This document shows positions 1 to 8,385 of a stretch of DNA of 33,695 bases, in pieces. Under the pieces are notes generated by a model that was not told where the DNA came from, ran no database searches, and was given only the letters and a program-made list of their open reading frames with translations. The translations under genes were made by a program, and so were the position numbers. This DNA comes from Chloroflexota bacterium (GTDB lineage: Bacteria > Chloroflexota > Limnocylindria > Limnocylindrales > CSP1-4). Position 1 is the first letter of the stretch, and each line of letters opens with the position of its first letter. The DNA lies in NCBI GenBank assembly GCA_021813655.1, contig JAKAJU010000152.1, positions 1-33,695 of the forward strand. The letters are read 5' to 3'.

Positions 1-1
1 C

Positions 2-418
2 CTCGTGGGGTCGTGCGCGCAGATCGGGGCGCGCGTGCATCTGTCCGCGGGCGTGCAGGTCGGCGGCGTCCTCGAGCCGGCCGGGGCGCGTCCGGTCATC
101 GTCGAGGACGACGCGTTCGTCGGTGCGGGTTCGCTTCTGCTCGAGGGCGTCCTGGTGGGTCGCGGCGCGGTCGTCGGCGCAGGCACCGTCCTGACGGGGA
201 CCTCGCGCATCTACGATCTGGTCGGCGAGCGTGCGCTCGAGGGCACGGTCGACGCTCCCCTCGTCGTCCCGGCGGGCGCGGTCGTCGTGCCGGGGATCCG
301 GCCTGCCCGTGGTGACTTCGCCGCCGCGCACGGACTCGGCGTCGCAACGGTCCTCCTCGTGAAGATGCGCGACGCCGGGACGCGCGCGCGGGTGACGCTC
401 GAGGAGGCGCTGCGATGA
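2..418 (+). CDS. dapD: 2,3,4,5-tetrahydropyridine-2,6-dicarboxylate N-succinyltransferase, C-terminal part (partial)
   Basis: The gene enters from the left edge, so its start is outside the window. The visible 138 residues are left-handed beta-helix (hexapeptide-repeat) sequence. They carry the GSCAQIG..VHLSAGVQVGGVLEP block and a VKMRDAGTRARV..EEALR tail, which match the C-terminal half of DapD rather than the DapH acetyltransferase. In that family the enzyme succinylates tetrahydrodipicolinate in the succinylase branch of lysine/diaminopimelate synthesis in the cytoplasm. The stop overlaps the start of the PLP decarboxylase gene (ATGA), so the two are probably translated together, which fits a shared lysine pathway. 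The acyl donor cannot be decided without the missing N-terminal domain. Confidence 0.85.
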   Translation, partial: LVGSCAQIGARVHLSAGVQVGGVLEPAGARPVIVEDDAFVGAGSLLLEGVLVGRGAVVGAGTVLTGTSRIYDLVGERALEGTVDAPLVVPAGAVVVPGIRPARGDFAAAHGLGVATVLLVKMRDAGTRARVTLEEALR

Positions 419-1749
419 CGGCCGGTGCCGGGGACGCGGCGAGGACGACGGGCGACATCGGCGACGTCGCAGCGGGCACGACGCTGGCGATCGATGCCAT
501 CGCGCTCGACGCGGCAGGACTGGCCGCCACGTTCGGGACCCCGCTCTACGTCTACGACCTCGACGTGGTCGCACGCCGGGTCAGCGCCCTCCGCAGCGTC
601 CTGCCGCGGTCGTTCTCGCTCGCCTACGCCGTGAAGGCCAACCCCTCGCTCGCGGTCGTCGCGCACCTCGCGTCGCTGGGGCTGGGCGCCGACGTGGCGT
701 CCCGGGGCGAGCTCGCGACCGTCCTGCGCGCGGGCATGGACCCGGGCCGGGTCATCGTGACGGGGCCCGGGAAGACCGCCGACGAGCACCGCGCCGCGGT
801 CCGCGCCCGCGTCCGGGCGATCACCGTCGAGTCCCCGGGCGAGCTCGAGCGTCTCGAGCGGGTCGCGGCGGAGGAGCGGCATGTCGTCCCCGTCCTCCTC
901 CGCGCGTCCGTCGCCGACGCCGATCGGCCCGAGCGCCTCCGGATCATCGGGGACGCCGGCGCCGGGAAGTTCGGGATGGATGCCGACGACCTCCGCCTCG
1001 CCGCGCGGGCGGCAGCCGGGTCGTGCCACGTGGACCTCCTGGGCATCCACCGCTTCGGCGCGTCGAACGTGACCGACGCAGCGGCGCTGTCGGCGCACGT
1101 CGCGGCGACCGTCGAGCTCGCGCGGGACGTGCTCGGCGGCACCGGCGCCACCCTGCGTGTCGTGGACGTCGGCGGCGGCCTCGGGATCCCGTACGGGGAC
1201 GGCGAGCCGGCGCTCGACCTCGGTGACCTGGGCACCCGGCTCGCGCGCCTCGCAGACCGCTGGCGTTCGAGGTCGGCGACCGCGGCCATCCGCGTCGTCG
1301 TCGAGCCGGGTCGGTACCTGGTCGGCCCGGCCGGGCTCTACCTGGTCCGCGTCGTCGACCGCAAGTCGGTCGCGGGGGTCGAGGTCGCGACCGTCGATGG
1401 GGGGATCCACCACCTGCTCCGCCCGGCGCTCGTCGGCCAGGAGCATCGGCTCCGCGTCGTGGACGGGAGAGCCATCGCCGCGACACCGCCGGTGCCCGTC
1501 ACGATCGCCGGTCCGCTGTGCACCGGCCTCGATGTCTTCGCCTCTCGTGCTCCGATCCCTGTCCCGGGCGTGGGCGACCTGGTGGCCGTCCTCGACGCGG
1601 GAGCCTACGGCTTCACCGAATCGATGCCGTTCTTCCTCTCGCATCCGACCCCCGCCGAGGTCGTCCTCCGGGAGGGTGTGGCCCATCTCGGGCGGCGACG
1701 GATGCAGCCCGAGGACTGGCTCGCCGCACAGACTCTCTCCGAGGCATGA
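415..1749 (+). CDS. lysA: diaminopimelate decarboxylase-like fold-III PLP decarboxylase
   Basis: This is a 444-residue alanine-racemase-fold (fold III) PLP enzyme. AYAVKAN places the Schiff-base lysine at K74. KFGM, the glycine-rich GGGLGIPYG phosphate loop, EPGRYLVGPAG and a C-terminal DAGAYGF..SMPFFLSHPTPAEV follow in family order. Coupling to dapD supports the last step of lysine synthesis, decarboxylation of meso-diaminopimelate. Two active-site blocks differ from ordinary LysA. The HIGSQ-like motif reads HRFGASN (H212), and the substrate-binding CESGD block reads CTGLD (C369). The pattern recalls LysA relatives that act on other substrates (BtrK/MccE-type). I therefore trust the fold and decarboxylase class more than the exact substrate. 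The start is fixed by the ATGA overlap. Confidence 0.75.
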   Translation: MTAGAGDAARTTGDIGDVAAGTTLAIDAIALDAAGLAATFGTPLYVYDLDVVARRVSALRSVLPRSFSLAYAVKANPSLAVVAHLASLGLGADVASRGELATVLRAGMDPGRVIVTGPGKTADEHRAAVRARVRAITVESPGELERLERVAAEERHVVPVLLRASVADADRPERLRIIGDAGAGKFGMDADDLRLAARAAAGSCHVDLLGIHRFGASNVTDAAALSAHVAATVELARDVLGGTGATLRVVDVGGGLGIPYGDGEPALDLGDLGTRLARLADRWRSRSATAAIRVVVEPGRYLVGPAGLYLVRVVDRKSVAGVEVATVDGGIHHLLRPALVGQEHRLRVVDGRAIAATPPVPVTIAGPLCTGLDVFASRAPIPVPGVGDLVAVLDAGAYGFTESMPFFLSHPTPAEVVLREGVAHLGRRRMQPEDWLAAQTLSEA

Positions 1750-1780
1750 TCGCGTCGTGTCGCGACGCGGCCCGCGGTCG

Positions 1781-1787
1781 AAGGAGG
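1781..1787 (+). promoter_or_regulatory. ribosome binding site of the cytosine deaminase gene
   Basis: AAGGAGG lies 5 bases before the ATG at 1793. It selects this start over the long open frame that continues upstream to about 1157 through the lysA-like gene. Confidence 0.8.
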
Positions 1788-1792
1788 ACGAG

Positions 1793-2284
1793 ATGGACGA
1801 TCCGGGGACGGAGCCGAGGCCGGCCGGGGATCCGCCGAGCGCGGACCGGATCTTCCTCGAGGTCGCGATCGAGCAGGCGCGGATCGGGCGGGATGAGGGA
1901 GGGGTGCCCATCGGCGCCGCGCTCGTCCGCGACGGACGCGTCCTGGGCGCCGGCCGTAACCGCCGCGTCCAGTCCGGGAGCGCGATCCGTCACGGCGAGA
2001 CGGATGCTCTCGAGGCCGCGGGCCGCCTCCCGGCGTCGGTCTACCGGCGGTCCACGATGTACACGACCCTGTCGCCGTGCGAGATGTGCACCGGGGCGAT
2101 CCTTCTCTACGGGATCCCGCGGGTCGTGATCGGCGAGAACAGGACGTTCATGGGCGGCGAGGATCTCCTGCGTGCGCGCGGTGTCGAGGTCGTGGATCTC
2201 GACGCGCAGGAGTGCGTGGAGCTCATGCAGGACTTCATCGCCCGGCGCCCTGATGTCTGGAACGAGGACATCGGCCAGGACTGA
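1793..2284 (+). CDS. fungal-type cytosine deaminase (CDA-fold nucleobase deaminase)
   Basis: The 163-residue zinc deaminase carries HGE (H67, E69) and SPCEMC (C96, C99), the metal and proton-transfer residues of the cytidine/deoxycytidylate deaminase fold. The segments LYT/MYTTLSPCxMCTGAI, YGIPR, VxGEN and the C-terminal RRPDVWNEDIGQ closely follow what I recall of yeast cytosine deaminase (Fcy1, about 158 residues). That includes the acidic C-terminal tail that closes its active site. The expected reaction is cytosine to uracil plus ammonia in pyrimidine salvage; isocytosine or other bases are possible. Bacterial CodA is an unrelated amidohydrolase. The gene lies 43 bases after the lysA-like gene, same strand, with its own strong Shine-Dalgarno. 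A palindromic terminator follows. Confidence 0.85.
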   Translation: MDDPGTEPRPAGDPPSADRIFLEVAIEQARIGRDEGGVPIGAALVRDGRVLGAGRNRRVQSGSAIRHGETDALEAAGRLPASVYRRSTMYTTLSPCEMCTGAILLYGIPRVVIGENRTFMGGEDLLRARGVEVVDLDAQECVELMQDFIARRPDVWNEDIGQD

Positions 2285-2308
2285 CGGGTCCGATGGTCGG
2301 TGGCCCGA

Positions 2309-2346
2309 GATGCCGCGACCCCGCCGTACGGCGGGGTCGCGGCATC
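2309..2346. terminator. perfect palindrome between convergent genes, probable bidirectional terminator
   Basis: Two 18-base arms (2309-2326 and 2329-2346) are exact reverse complements around a central TA, so all 38 bases form one palindrome. The hairpin sits 24 bases after the cytosine deaminase stop and 43 bases beyond the end of the oppositely oriented secreted-protein gene. No clear U-tract follows on either side. Position and stem strength support termination for both strands. Confidence 0.75.
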
Positions 2347-2389
2347 GGTCACATGGCGTCCGGGTCGCGGACCCGGCGGCCTGTTCGGC

Positions 2390-2935
2390 CTAGCGGAGCG
2401 ACGAGACGCCCGCGGGCGCGCGCCGAACGGCGTCCGGGCCGAGGCCCACGGCGCCCGGCCCGAGGACGAGGCGGCTCTTCGCCCGGTAGATCGGCAGGCT
2501 GCACAGGCATGCGTCGCTGTCGACGATCACGGTGATCGCGACCGTCCCGGGCCTGCGAGCCTCGCGGACCGACGTGATGCCGTTGCCCCATGCGTCCGTC
2601 ACGATGACGCCGTCGAGGGTCCAGCAATCGGTCGGCACCGACCCGCCCTGGATGAGGCGGACGTAGTACGCGTGGTACGGCGCCGCGCCGCGGAGCGTGA
2701 CGGCGGCACTGACGGCAAAGTCGCCCCCGGCCATCGACACGGTCCCGGGACCCGCCTGCGTCCCGTTGTCGACCTGGCCCGGGAAGAACGGCGTCGCGTC
2801 CGTGCACCAGACGACGCCCATGGGTCCGACCAGGGGCACACCGCCCACCATCACCGCCGTGCCGCCCGAGGCCGGCGCGACGAACGCGACGGCGAGCGAC
2901 GCCGCCGCGAGGAGCGCTACGAGAGAACGACGCAT
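2390..2935 (-). CDS. small secreted protein of unknown function
   Basis: The 181-residue product begins MRRSLVALLAAASLAVAFVA, a typical Sec signal peptide (two arginines, about 15 hydrophobic residues), with likely cleavage near residues 24-25. The mature part is Gly/Val-rich and predicted mostly beta. It has a few cysteines (WCTD, TDCW, DACLC) that could form disulfides outside the cell. No catalytic motif or named domain is recognised. I chose the ATG at 2935 because it starts exactly at the signal peptide and has a purine-rich AGGGGG stretch upstream. The open frame continues upstream but there overlaps the arrestin-like gene. The protein may be co-transcribed with that gene, 113 bases upstream. 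Confidence 0.65.
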   Translation of the reverse strand: MRRSLVALLAAASLAVAFVAPASGGTAVMVGGVPLVGPMGVVWCTDATPFFPGQVDNGTQAGPGTVSMAGGDFAVSAAVTLRGAAPYHAYYVRLIQGGSVPTDCWTLDGVIVTDAWGNGITSVREARRPGTVAITVIVDSDACLCSLPIYRAKSRLVLGPGAVGLGPDAVRRAPAGVSSLR

Positions 2936-3048
2936 CCTGGACCCCCTGTCTCCCTCGACCCTGGCGCGGCCGTCCCCCGGCCACCTCGTCGGGCCACCCA
3001 TACCGTACTGCGGGGGTCCAGTGCCGGACGGTGCGCTGGCGTCCCGGC

Positions 3049-4050
3049 TCACGCGATGGCGATCGGTCGCTCGATCGCAGCGTCCGGCCGAAGCCGCGGG
3101 TCGACCAGGGCGCGCAGGACATAGACGTTCTCGAGGCCCGCGCCGTCGAACGACGGCGCGATCCCGGGCGGGACCATGAGGCGAACCTCCGCCCCGCCCT
3201 GGAGAGCCCTGGGGTCCACCGGCACCGATGCGATGATGCCGGTCTCGCCGTTTGGCGCGTTGGTGTGGCGCTGGATCTCGACGCGGCCGGCGCTGCCGCC
3301 ACCGGCGGATGGCCAGTGGATCGTGAGCACGACCTCGGAGCCGGCGAGCGCGGGGAGCGGGGTCGTGATGCCGATGACCGCGTCGCCCACCGCGACGGCG
3401 TCGAGGACGCTCTTCCCGCCCTGCTTGCCGACCCCGGCCCGGATGAGGTCGGGATGCTGGGCGACCGGCAGGTGGACGGCGACGAAATGGTCGCTCCCCA
3501 TCGGGATGTCCCAGCGGACCTCGAGCGCCCACGCGACGATCGACTCGCCCAGGTGCGCGGACGGGGGACCCAGGCGCGGCGCCGGGAGCGAGAAGCTGGC
3601 CTCCGCGACCTGCCCGGCGGCCAGGCCCGCCGGGAGCATCGGCTCCGGGAAGGCGTTCTCGGCGAAGAGGCGGCCGTCGACCTCCACCCAGCGCTCCGTG
3701 CTCGTGACGTGGCCCTCGGAGTCCCGGTGATCCTCGGAACGAGCGACCTCGTCGAGACGGAGTCCGACGAGACGCAGCGCGGCCCGGCGCGCGTCGATCC
3801 GCTCGAGGGCGCGGATGCGGACGATGCCCTCGACCGACTCGCCGACCCGGACCGGCTTCTCGACGACGATCTCGCCCGCCACCGGTCCGTGGGCGCTGCG
3901 GACGAGCTCCTCCGCGGAGACCGCGTGCAGCGGGTGGCTGCCCTCCGGGCCCGCGAGTCGCGGGCCGTCGAGGGCGTCGAACGGCTCGGGCGCCGAGCCC
4001 TTCCGACCCCCCCAGGCCCCGAAGCCCCCGATGCTCACCGGGATCGACAC
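3049..4050 (-). CDS. arrestin-fold-like protein, possibly Spo0M-related
   Basis: The 333-residue product has no signal peptide or membrane segment. From about residue 50 it shows a beta-sandwich pattern: G.V.GEIVVEKPVRVGESVEGIVRIRAL, then LRLVGLRLDEV, then FSLPAPRLGPPSAHL and EVRWDIPMG. This is like the two-lobed arrestin/Spo0M/VPS26 fold, in which a hydrophobic core of beta-strands binds partners. This is recognition by pattern, not a firm family match. The GTG at 4050 is chosen because GGAGG (4057-4061) precedes it by 6 bases; an ATG at 4101 has no comparable site. Function is unknown. The N-terminus is glycine-rich (SIGGFGAWGGRKG). It follows the acyl-CoA synthetase gene on the same strand after 130 bases. 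Confidence 0.6.
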   Translation of the reverse strand: MSIPVSIGGFGAWGGRKGSAPEPFDALDGPRLAGPEGSHPLHAVSAEELVRSAHGPVAGEIVVEKPVRVGESVEGIVRIRALERIDARRAALRLVGLRLDEVARSEDHRDSEGHVTSTERWVEVDGRLFAENAFPEPMLPAGLAAGQVAEASFSLPAPRLGPPSAHLGESIVAWALEVRWDIPMGSDHFVAVHLPVAQHPDLIRAGVGKQGGKSVLDAVAVGDAVIGITTPLPALAGSEVVLTIHWPSAGGGSAGRVEIQRHTNAPNGETGIIASVPVDPRALQGGAEVRLMVPPGIAPSFDGAGLENVYVLRALVDPRLRPDAAIERPIAIA

Positions 4051-4056
4051 GTGGCA

Positions 4057-4061
4057 CCTCC
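4057..4061 (-). promoter_or_regulatory. ribosome binding site deciding the GTG start of the arrestin-like gene
   Basis: GGAGG on the minus strand lies 6 bases before the GTG whose last base is 4050. It is the only good Shine-Dalgarno near the 5' end of this gene. Confidence 0.65.
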
Positions 4062-4180
4062 GAGCGGCCGGGCGGACGCGCACGTGCGTCGCCCCGCTCA
4101 TCGTCGCAGATGGACGGGGCGACGGTGGCCCCGCGCCCGTGGCCGCGTGCCGGTCGGTGCGCCCCTGCTGCGGGCGGTCC

Positions 4181-6922
4181 TCAGGCGACCGCGAGTCGGG
4201 CGACGAGGACGCCGTCGCGCTCCTCGAAGGTGAACCCCGCGTCCGAGAGCAGCTCGCGCATCCCCACGTTGTCGGAGGCGAGCTCCGCCATGAGGTGCGC
4301 GACCCGCTCGCCGCGGGCGACCTCGATGGCCGACCTGACGAGCTGCTCTCCGACGCCGCGCCGCTGCCAGGCGTCGGCCACGACCATCGTGAGCGTGCGG
4401 TCGTCGCTCGCGTGGACGCGCGAGACGCGGGCCACCCCGGCGATCTCCGTCCCGCCGTCCTGCGCAGGCCCCTCGGCGATGAGCGCGAACTCGCGGTCGT
4501 AGTCGACGAAGCAGATCCGCGCGAGGCGCTCGTGGGCGGTGCGCTCCGCGAGCGGGCGGTCCTTTCCATAGCGCGCGCGGACCGTCGCGTCGGAGAGGCC
4601 GGCATGGAAGCGCGCCATGGCGGGCTCGTCCTCGGGCCGGATCGGCCGGATGGCGATCGGCACGCCGTCGTGCGTGGCGGCCGCGCGTTCGTAGCGGTGC
4701 GGGTACGGCCGGATGGCCAGTCGCGGGAGGTCGGCCTCGTGGACGGACGAAGGGTGGAGGACGACCCGTGCGTCCAGGGCGATCACGCGCTCGGGCGACG
4801 CGAGCAGCGGGTTGACGTCGATCTCCGCGATCCGCGGCTGCTCCGCCACGAGCTCGCTGAACCGCACGAGGAGCGCGGCGAGGACATCCCGGTCGATCGG
4901 CCGGCGGCCGCGCACGCCGCGCAGCGCGTGCGAGATCCGCGTCTCGTCGATCAGGTGGTGGGCGAGCGTCGTGTTGAGAGGCGGCAGGGCGAGGGCGCGG
5001 TCCCGGAAGACCTCCACGAGCTGGCCGCCCATGCCGAAGAGCAGGACCGGGCCGAACTGCGGGTCGGGGCTGCTCCCGACGATGAGCTCGTACCCGTTCC
5101 AGTCGATCATCGCCTGGATCGTCACGCCCTCGAAGTGCTCGGCCCCGACCTTCTCGGCGACCGATGCGCGGATCTGCTCGAACGCCTCCCGTACGGCGTC
5201 GTCGGACCGGAGGTTGAGGCGAACGCCGCCGACGTCCGTCTTGTGCGTGACCGTCCGGCTGAGGAGCTTCGCGACCACCGGGTAGCCGATGGTCGCGGCG
5301 GCGGCGACGGCCTCGTCGGGTGTGTGCGCGACCTCGGTGTCCGTGATCGGGATCCCGTACGCCGCGAGCACCTTCTTGCTCTCGTGCTCGGTGAGCAGGG
5401 TCCTGCCTTCTGCGGCCACCTCCGCGACGATCCGGTCCGCCTCCTCCCGGAACTCGCCGCGCTCGGGCGCCACCGGGAGCTTGGGCGTCTCGTACAGCGA
5501 CCGCAGGTCGGCGTCGTAGCGCCACAGGTGGTTGAACAGGACGCACGCGGTGTCCGGGTAGGCGAACGTCGGGATCCCCGCCTCACGGAGGATCGTCGCC
5601 CCCTCGGCGACCTCCTCGCCGCCCATCCAGCACGCGAGGATCGGCTTCCCGTCGATGTGGGCGAACCGGACGAGCGCTTTCGCGGTCGCCGTCGGGTCGG
5701 TCATCGCCTGCGGTGTCAGGATCACGAGGATCCCGTCCGTGTCGGCCGTGGCGACCACGATGTCGAGCGTCTTCGCGTAGAGCTCGGGTGGCGCGTCGCC
5801 GATGATGTCGATCGGGTCGTTGTGGCTCCAGACGGGCGGGAGGATCGCGTCGAGCGCCTCCATCGACTCGGGCGAGATCTCCGACAGCTCGCCGCCCCCG
5901 CGGATGAGGGCGTCGGTCGCGATCACCCCCGGGCCACCGGCGTTCGTCACCACCGTCAGGCGCCGCCCTCGCGGCCGGGGCTGCTTCGCGAGGATCTCGG
6001 AGACCTCGAAGAGCTCGCTGATCGAGTCCACCCGCAGGACGCCCGCGCGGCGGAAGGCGGCGTCGAGCACGTCGTCCGATCCGGTGAGGGACCCGGTGTG
6101 GGAGGCGGCGGCCTTCGCCGCCTGCGCTGTCCGGCCAGGCTTGATGACGATGATCGGCTTCGTGAGCGCCACCTCGCGGGCGGCCGACAGGAAGGCCCGT
6201 GCGTCGCCGATCGTCTCCATGTAGATGACGATGCTGTCGGTGTTCGGGTCGTCGCCCAGGTGGTCGATGACGTCGCCCCAGCCCACGTCGAGCATCGATC
6301 CGAGCGACACGATCGCGCTGAACCCGACGTCCTCGTGCGCGGCCCAGTCGAGGATCGCCGTCAGCATCGCGCCCGACTGCGAGACGAACCCGACCCGACC
6401 GGGACGCGCGATCCCCGCGGAGAACGTCGCGTTCATCCGCCCCACGGGGTTCATCACGCCCAGGCAGTTGGGTCCCACGACGCGGATGCCGAACCGGCGA
6501 GCGGCCTCGAGGACCTGCCGCTCGAGCTCGACCCCCCCGGGGCCGGTCTCCTTGAAGCCGGCGCTGATGATGATCACGCTCCGGACACCCGCTTCACCGC
6601 ACTCGACCACGAGGCTCGGGACCGACTTCGGTGGCGTGACGATCACCGCGAGGTCCACGGGCTCGCCGATCGCCGCGACCGACGGATACGCCCTCACGCC
6701 CAGGATGGCGGGACGCGTGGGGTTCACCGGGTAGACGGTCCCGCCGAAGGGCGACGAGAGCAGGTTCCAGAGGATCGTGCGGCCGACCGAGCCCTGCTTC
6801 TCCGTGGCGCCGATGACCGCGATCGACCGGGGGTGGAAGAACCCGTCGAGCGGGCGACGGCCGCCGACGGGTTCGCGGGCGGGTTCGCGGGCGGGATCCA
6901 GGGCGTGCTCGTGTGCGTTCAT
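4181..6922 (-). CDS. bifunctional ADP-forming acyl-CoA synthetase / GNAT acetyltransferase
   Basis: The 913-residue product starts with a CoA-binding Rossmann domain ([20 protein letters not shown], about residues 27-120). A succinyl-CoA-synthetase-like flavodoxin domain follows, with [10 protein letters not shown] and SQSGAM. The SHTGSLTG block holds the expected phosphohistidine, H275. A second ligase domain and an ATP-grasp beta part come next ([41 protein letters not shown]). The protein ends in a GNAT domain (about residues 760-913, [16 protein letters not shown], the acetyl-CoA pyrophosphate loop). With the histidine present it may interconvert acetate (or another acid), CoA and ATP with acyl-CoA, ADP and phosphate. 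It may also act as a Pat/PatZ-type protein acetyltransferase. The two roles cannot be separated from sequence alone. A GAGG stretch lies just before the ATG. Confidence 0.85.
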   Translation of the reverse strand: MNAHEHALDPAREPAREPVGGRRPLDGFFHPRSIAVIGATEKQGSVGRTILWNLLSSPFGGTVYPVNPTRPAILGVRAYPSVAAIGEPVDLAVIVTPPKSVPSLVVECGEAGVRSVIIISAGFKETGPGGVELERQVLEAARRFGIRVVGPNCLGVMNPVGRMNATFSAGIARPGRVGFVSQSGAMLTAILDWAAHEDVGFSAIVSLGSMLDVGWGDVIDHLGDDPNTDSIVIYMETIGDARAFLSAAREVALTKPIIVIKPGRTAQAAKAAASHTGSLTGSDDVLDAAFRRAGVLRVDSISELFEVSEILAKQPRPRGRRLTVVTNAGGPGVIATDALIRGGGELSEISPESMEALDAILPPVWSHNDPIDIIGDAPPELYAKTLDIVVATADTDGILVILTPQAMTDPTATAKALVRFAHIDGKPILACWMGGEEVAEGATILREAGIPTFAYPDTACVLFNHLWRYDADLRSLYETPKLPVAPERGEFREEADRIVAEVAAEGRTLLTEHESKKVLAAYGIPITDTEVAHTPDEAVAAAATIGYPVVAKLLSRTVTHKTDVGGVRLNLRSDDAVREAFEQIRASVAEKVGAEHFEGVTIQAMIDWNGYELIVGSSPDPQFGPVLLFGMGGQLVEVFRDRALALPPLNTTLAHHLIDETRISHALRGVRGRRPIDRDVLAALLVRFSELVAEQPRIAEIDVNPLLASPERVIALDARVVLHPSSVHEADLPRLAIRPYPHRYERAAATHDGVPIAIRPIRPEDEPAMARFHAGLSDATVRARYGKDRPLAERTAHERLARICFVDYDREFALIAEGPAQDGGTEIAGVARVSRVHASDDRTLTMVVADAWQRRGVGEQLVRSAIEVARGERVAHLMAELASDNVGMRELLSDAGFTFEERDGVLVARLAVA
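6869..6892. repeat. two-copy 12-base tandem repeat inside the acyl-CoA synthetase N-terminus
   Basis: The unit GGGTTCGCGGGC occurs twice head to tail and partly a third time. On the coding (minus) strand it encodes the AREPAREP stretch in the disordered N-terminal extension of the synthetase. It is a local duplication in a non-catalytic region. Confidence 0.7.
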
Positions 6923-6998
6923 CGGAGGCCTCGGGCGCGTCTGACTTACAGGTGGGGGCGGTGCACGTCAAGGGTGCCCTCCGCGGGTCACCGCGTCG

Positions 6999-7139
6999 AT
7001 GTGCCATGTGGCGTGTCGGGCGGGCCGGCCGGCATCCCGCCTCGACCGCAGCCCGGGAGAGGCGCCCGTCCTCGGCAAGCCGTTCGACGCGCAGGCGTTC
7101 GGACGGGCGGTCCGTGACGCCCTCGCGGCGTCCGCGTGA
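6999..7139 (+). pseudogene. possible remnant of a response-regulator receiver domain C-terminus
   Basis: A short plus-strand frame ends in APVLGKPFDAQAFGRAVRDALAAS before TGA. This resembles the last beta-strand and helix of a receiver domain: a conserved KPF followed by an amphipathic helix. The 46-residue frame from ATG 6999 has no phosphoacceptor region upstream, so if the resemblance is real it is a truncated relic. It lies in the 235-base gap between two minus-strand genes, where plus-strand coding is otherwise unexpected. Chance similarity in GC-rich sequence is possible. Confidence 0.3.
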
Positions 7140-7157
7140 GGGCGGGGAGGTCGAGAT

Positions 7158-8234
7158 TCAGAGCGTCTTCGTCACCTTCGTCAGGCCTGGCGGCGAGTCG
7201 GGGTCCATCCCGCGACGGCGCGCGACGGATTCGGCCACGAGCTGGCCCGGGAGCGCGAAGCAGAGCGGCGACAGGGGCTCCGGCACGTCGACGGGCAGCG
7301 AGACCGCCCGCACGCCCGTCTCGAGCCCTGACAGATCGCGTCCGCCGACGATCCACGGGCGTGCCCCGATCGCCCGCGCGCGCTCGAGAGAGCCGTCGAG
7401 CGCGATGCCCATCCGGCCGTCGGGTCGGAACACGAGCATCGGGATCGCAGGCCCGGCGAGGGCGAGCGGGCCGTGGAGCAGGTCGGCGGACGAGTACCCG
7501 TCGGCAAAGATCCGGCTCGTCTCCTTCAGCTTCAGCGCGATCTCGAGCGCCGTCGCGAAGTCGTACCCCCGCGAGACCACGAGGGCGCGGTCCGATGCGG
7601 CGAGCGCCTCGACGAGGGCATCCGCGCGCTCGACCCACGCCTCGCTCGCCTGGAGCACCCTGGCGAGCACGTCGGGCAGTCCGGGGAGCGCGCCGGACAG
7701 GTCGTCCTCGGCCACGCCGGGCCCGTCGATGCGGGTCAGCGCGGCGACGAGCGCTGCCACGACGGCGAGCTCGGCGACGTACGTCTTGGTCGCGGCGACG
7801 GCCTTCTCCACGCCCGCCCGGCACGCGAGCGTGTGCTCGGCCACGCGCGCGAGCGCCGACGCGGGATCGTTCGTGATCGCCACCGTGATGGCGCCGTCGC
7901 GTCGCGCGGCGGCGACGACGGTCGCGACGTCCGGACCCTCGCCGGACTGCGAGATCCCCAGGACGAGGCTCCCTCGCCAGTCCATCGACCGCTCGTAGAC
8001 CGTCGTGATCGAGTGAGCGGCGAGCACGACGGGGAGCCGCAGGTGGGATTCCAGGAGGTAGCGCGCGTAGACGGCGGCGTGGTCGCTCGTCCCGCGCGCC
8101 GCGATGACGACGACCCTTGGCGACGCTGCGCGGATGGCCGCGGCGACCCGCGTGTTGTCGTCCGCGCCGTCCACCACGAGGCGCCGAACGACGTCGGGGA
8201 TCTCCCGGATCTCCTTCAGCATCACGCTCGACAT
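7158..8234 (-). CDS. SIS-domain aminosugar-phosphate deaminase/isomerase (NagB-II/GlmS isomerase-like)
   Basis: The 358-residue product matches the double-SIS isomerase half of GlmS without the glutaminase domain. It starts [12 protein letters not shown] and carries [10 protein letters not shown] (sugar-phosphate loop), [22 protein letters not shown], then the second SIS domain with [18 protein letters not shown] and [11 protein letters not shown]. Proteins of this layout include SIS-type glucosamine-6-phosphate deaminases (NagB-II), AgaS and FrlB. With nagA, a nagB-like gene and ROK proteins nearby, deamination of an aminosugar 6-phosphate is the best guess. The start is taken at 8234; an ATG at 8222 is an alternative, and AGGAG lies rather far (13 bases) upstream. 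It is transcribed divergently from the dehydrogenase at 8386. Confidence 0.8.
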   Translation of the reverse strand: MSSVMLKEIREIPDVVRRLVVDGADDNTRVAAAIRAASPRVVVIAARGTSDHAAVYARYLLESHLRLPVVLAAHSITTVYERSMDWRGSLVLGISQSGEGPDVATVVAAARRDGAITVAITNDPASALARVAEHTLACRAGVEKAVAATKTYVAELAVVAALVAALTRIDGPGVAEDDLSGALPGLPDVLARVLQASEAWVERADALVEALAASDRALVVSRGYDFATALEIALKLKETSRIFADGYSSADLLHGPLALAGPAIPMLVFRPDGRMGIALDGSLERARAIGARPWIVGGRDLSGLETGVRAVSLPVDVPEPLSPLCFALPGQLVAESVARRRGMDPDSPPGLTKVTKTL

Positions 8235-8347
8235 CCCGCGCCCACGTCTCCTTCCTGTCGCTTCCGGCCGTTGCGGCCGCGGGCCGTCACCCTCGCCGCC
8301 CGCGCCGTCACGTCGACGCGGAACGTCGCCGGACATCCCGTCGCACC

Positions 8348-8353
8348 TAGAAT
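8348..8353 (+). promoter_or_regulatory. candidate -10 element upstream of the first Gfo/Idh/MocA gene
   Basis: TAGAAT matches the sigma-70 -10 consensus at five of six positions. It is one of the few AT-rich spots in the 151-base divergent intergenic region. No convincing -35 box lies 16-18 bases upstream. Transcription from here would give a leader of about 25 bases before the ATG at 8386. Confidence 0.35.
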
Positions 8354-8385
8354 GCCCGACAGCCAGCCAGTCGGAGAGGGCGGAG

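Noticed and set aside
211-1911. Minus-strand open frame of 566 codons
   Set aside because: It is a shadow of dapD, lysA and the cytosine deaminase gene, with no protein-like pattern.
3815-7117. Plus-strand open frame of 1100 codons
   Set aside because: It is antisense to the acyl-CoA synthetase and arrestin-like genes, is rich in Arg/Asp/Gly/Val repeats typical of GC-rich shadow frames, and has no recognisable domain.
8265-8279. CGGCC-GTTGC-GGCCG hairpin in the divergent region upstream of the SIS gene
   Set aside because: Five GC pairs are expected by chance at this base composition; no conserved leader or riboswitch pattern is visible.
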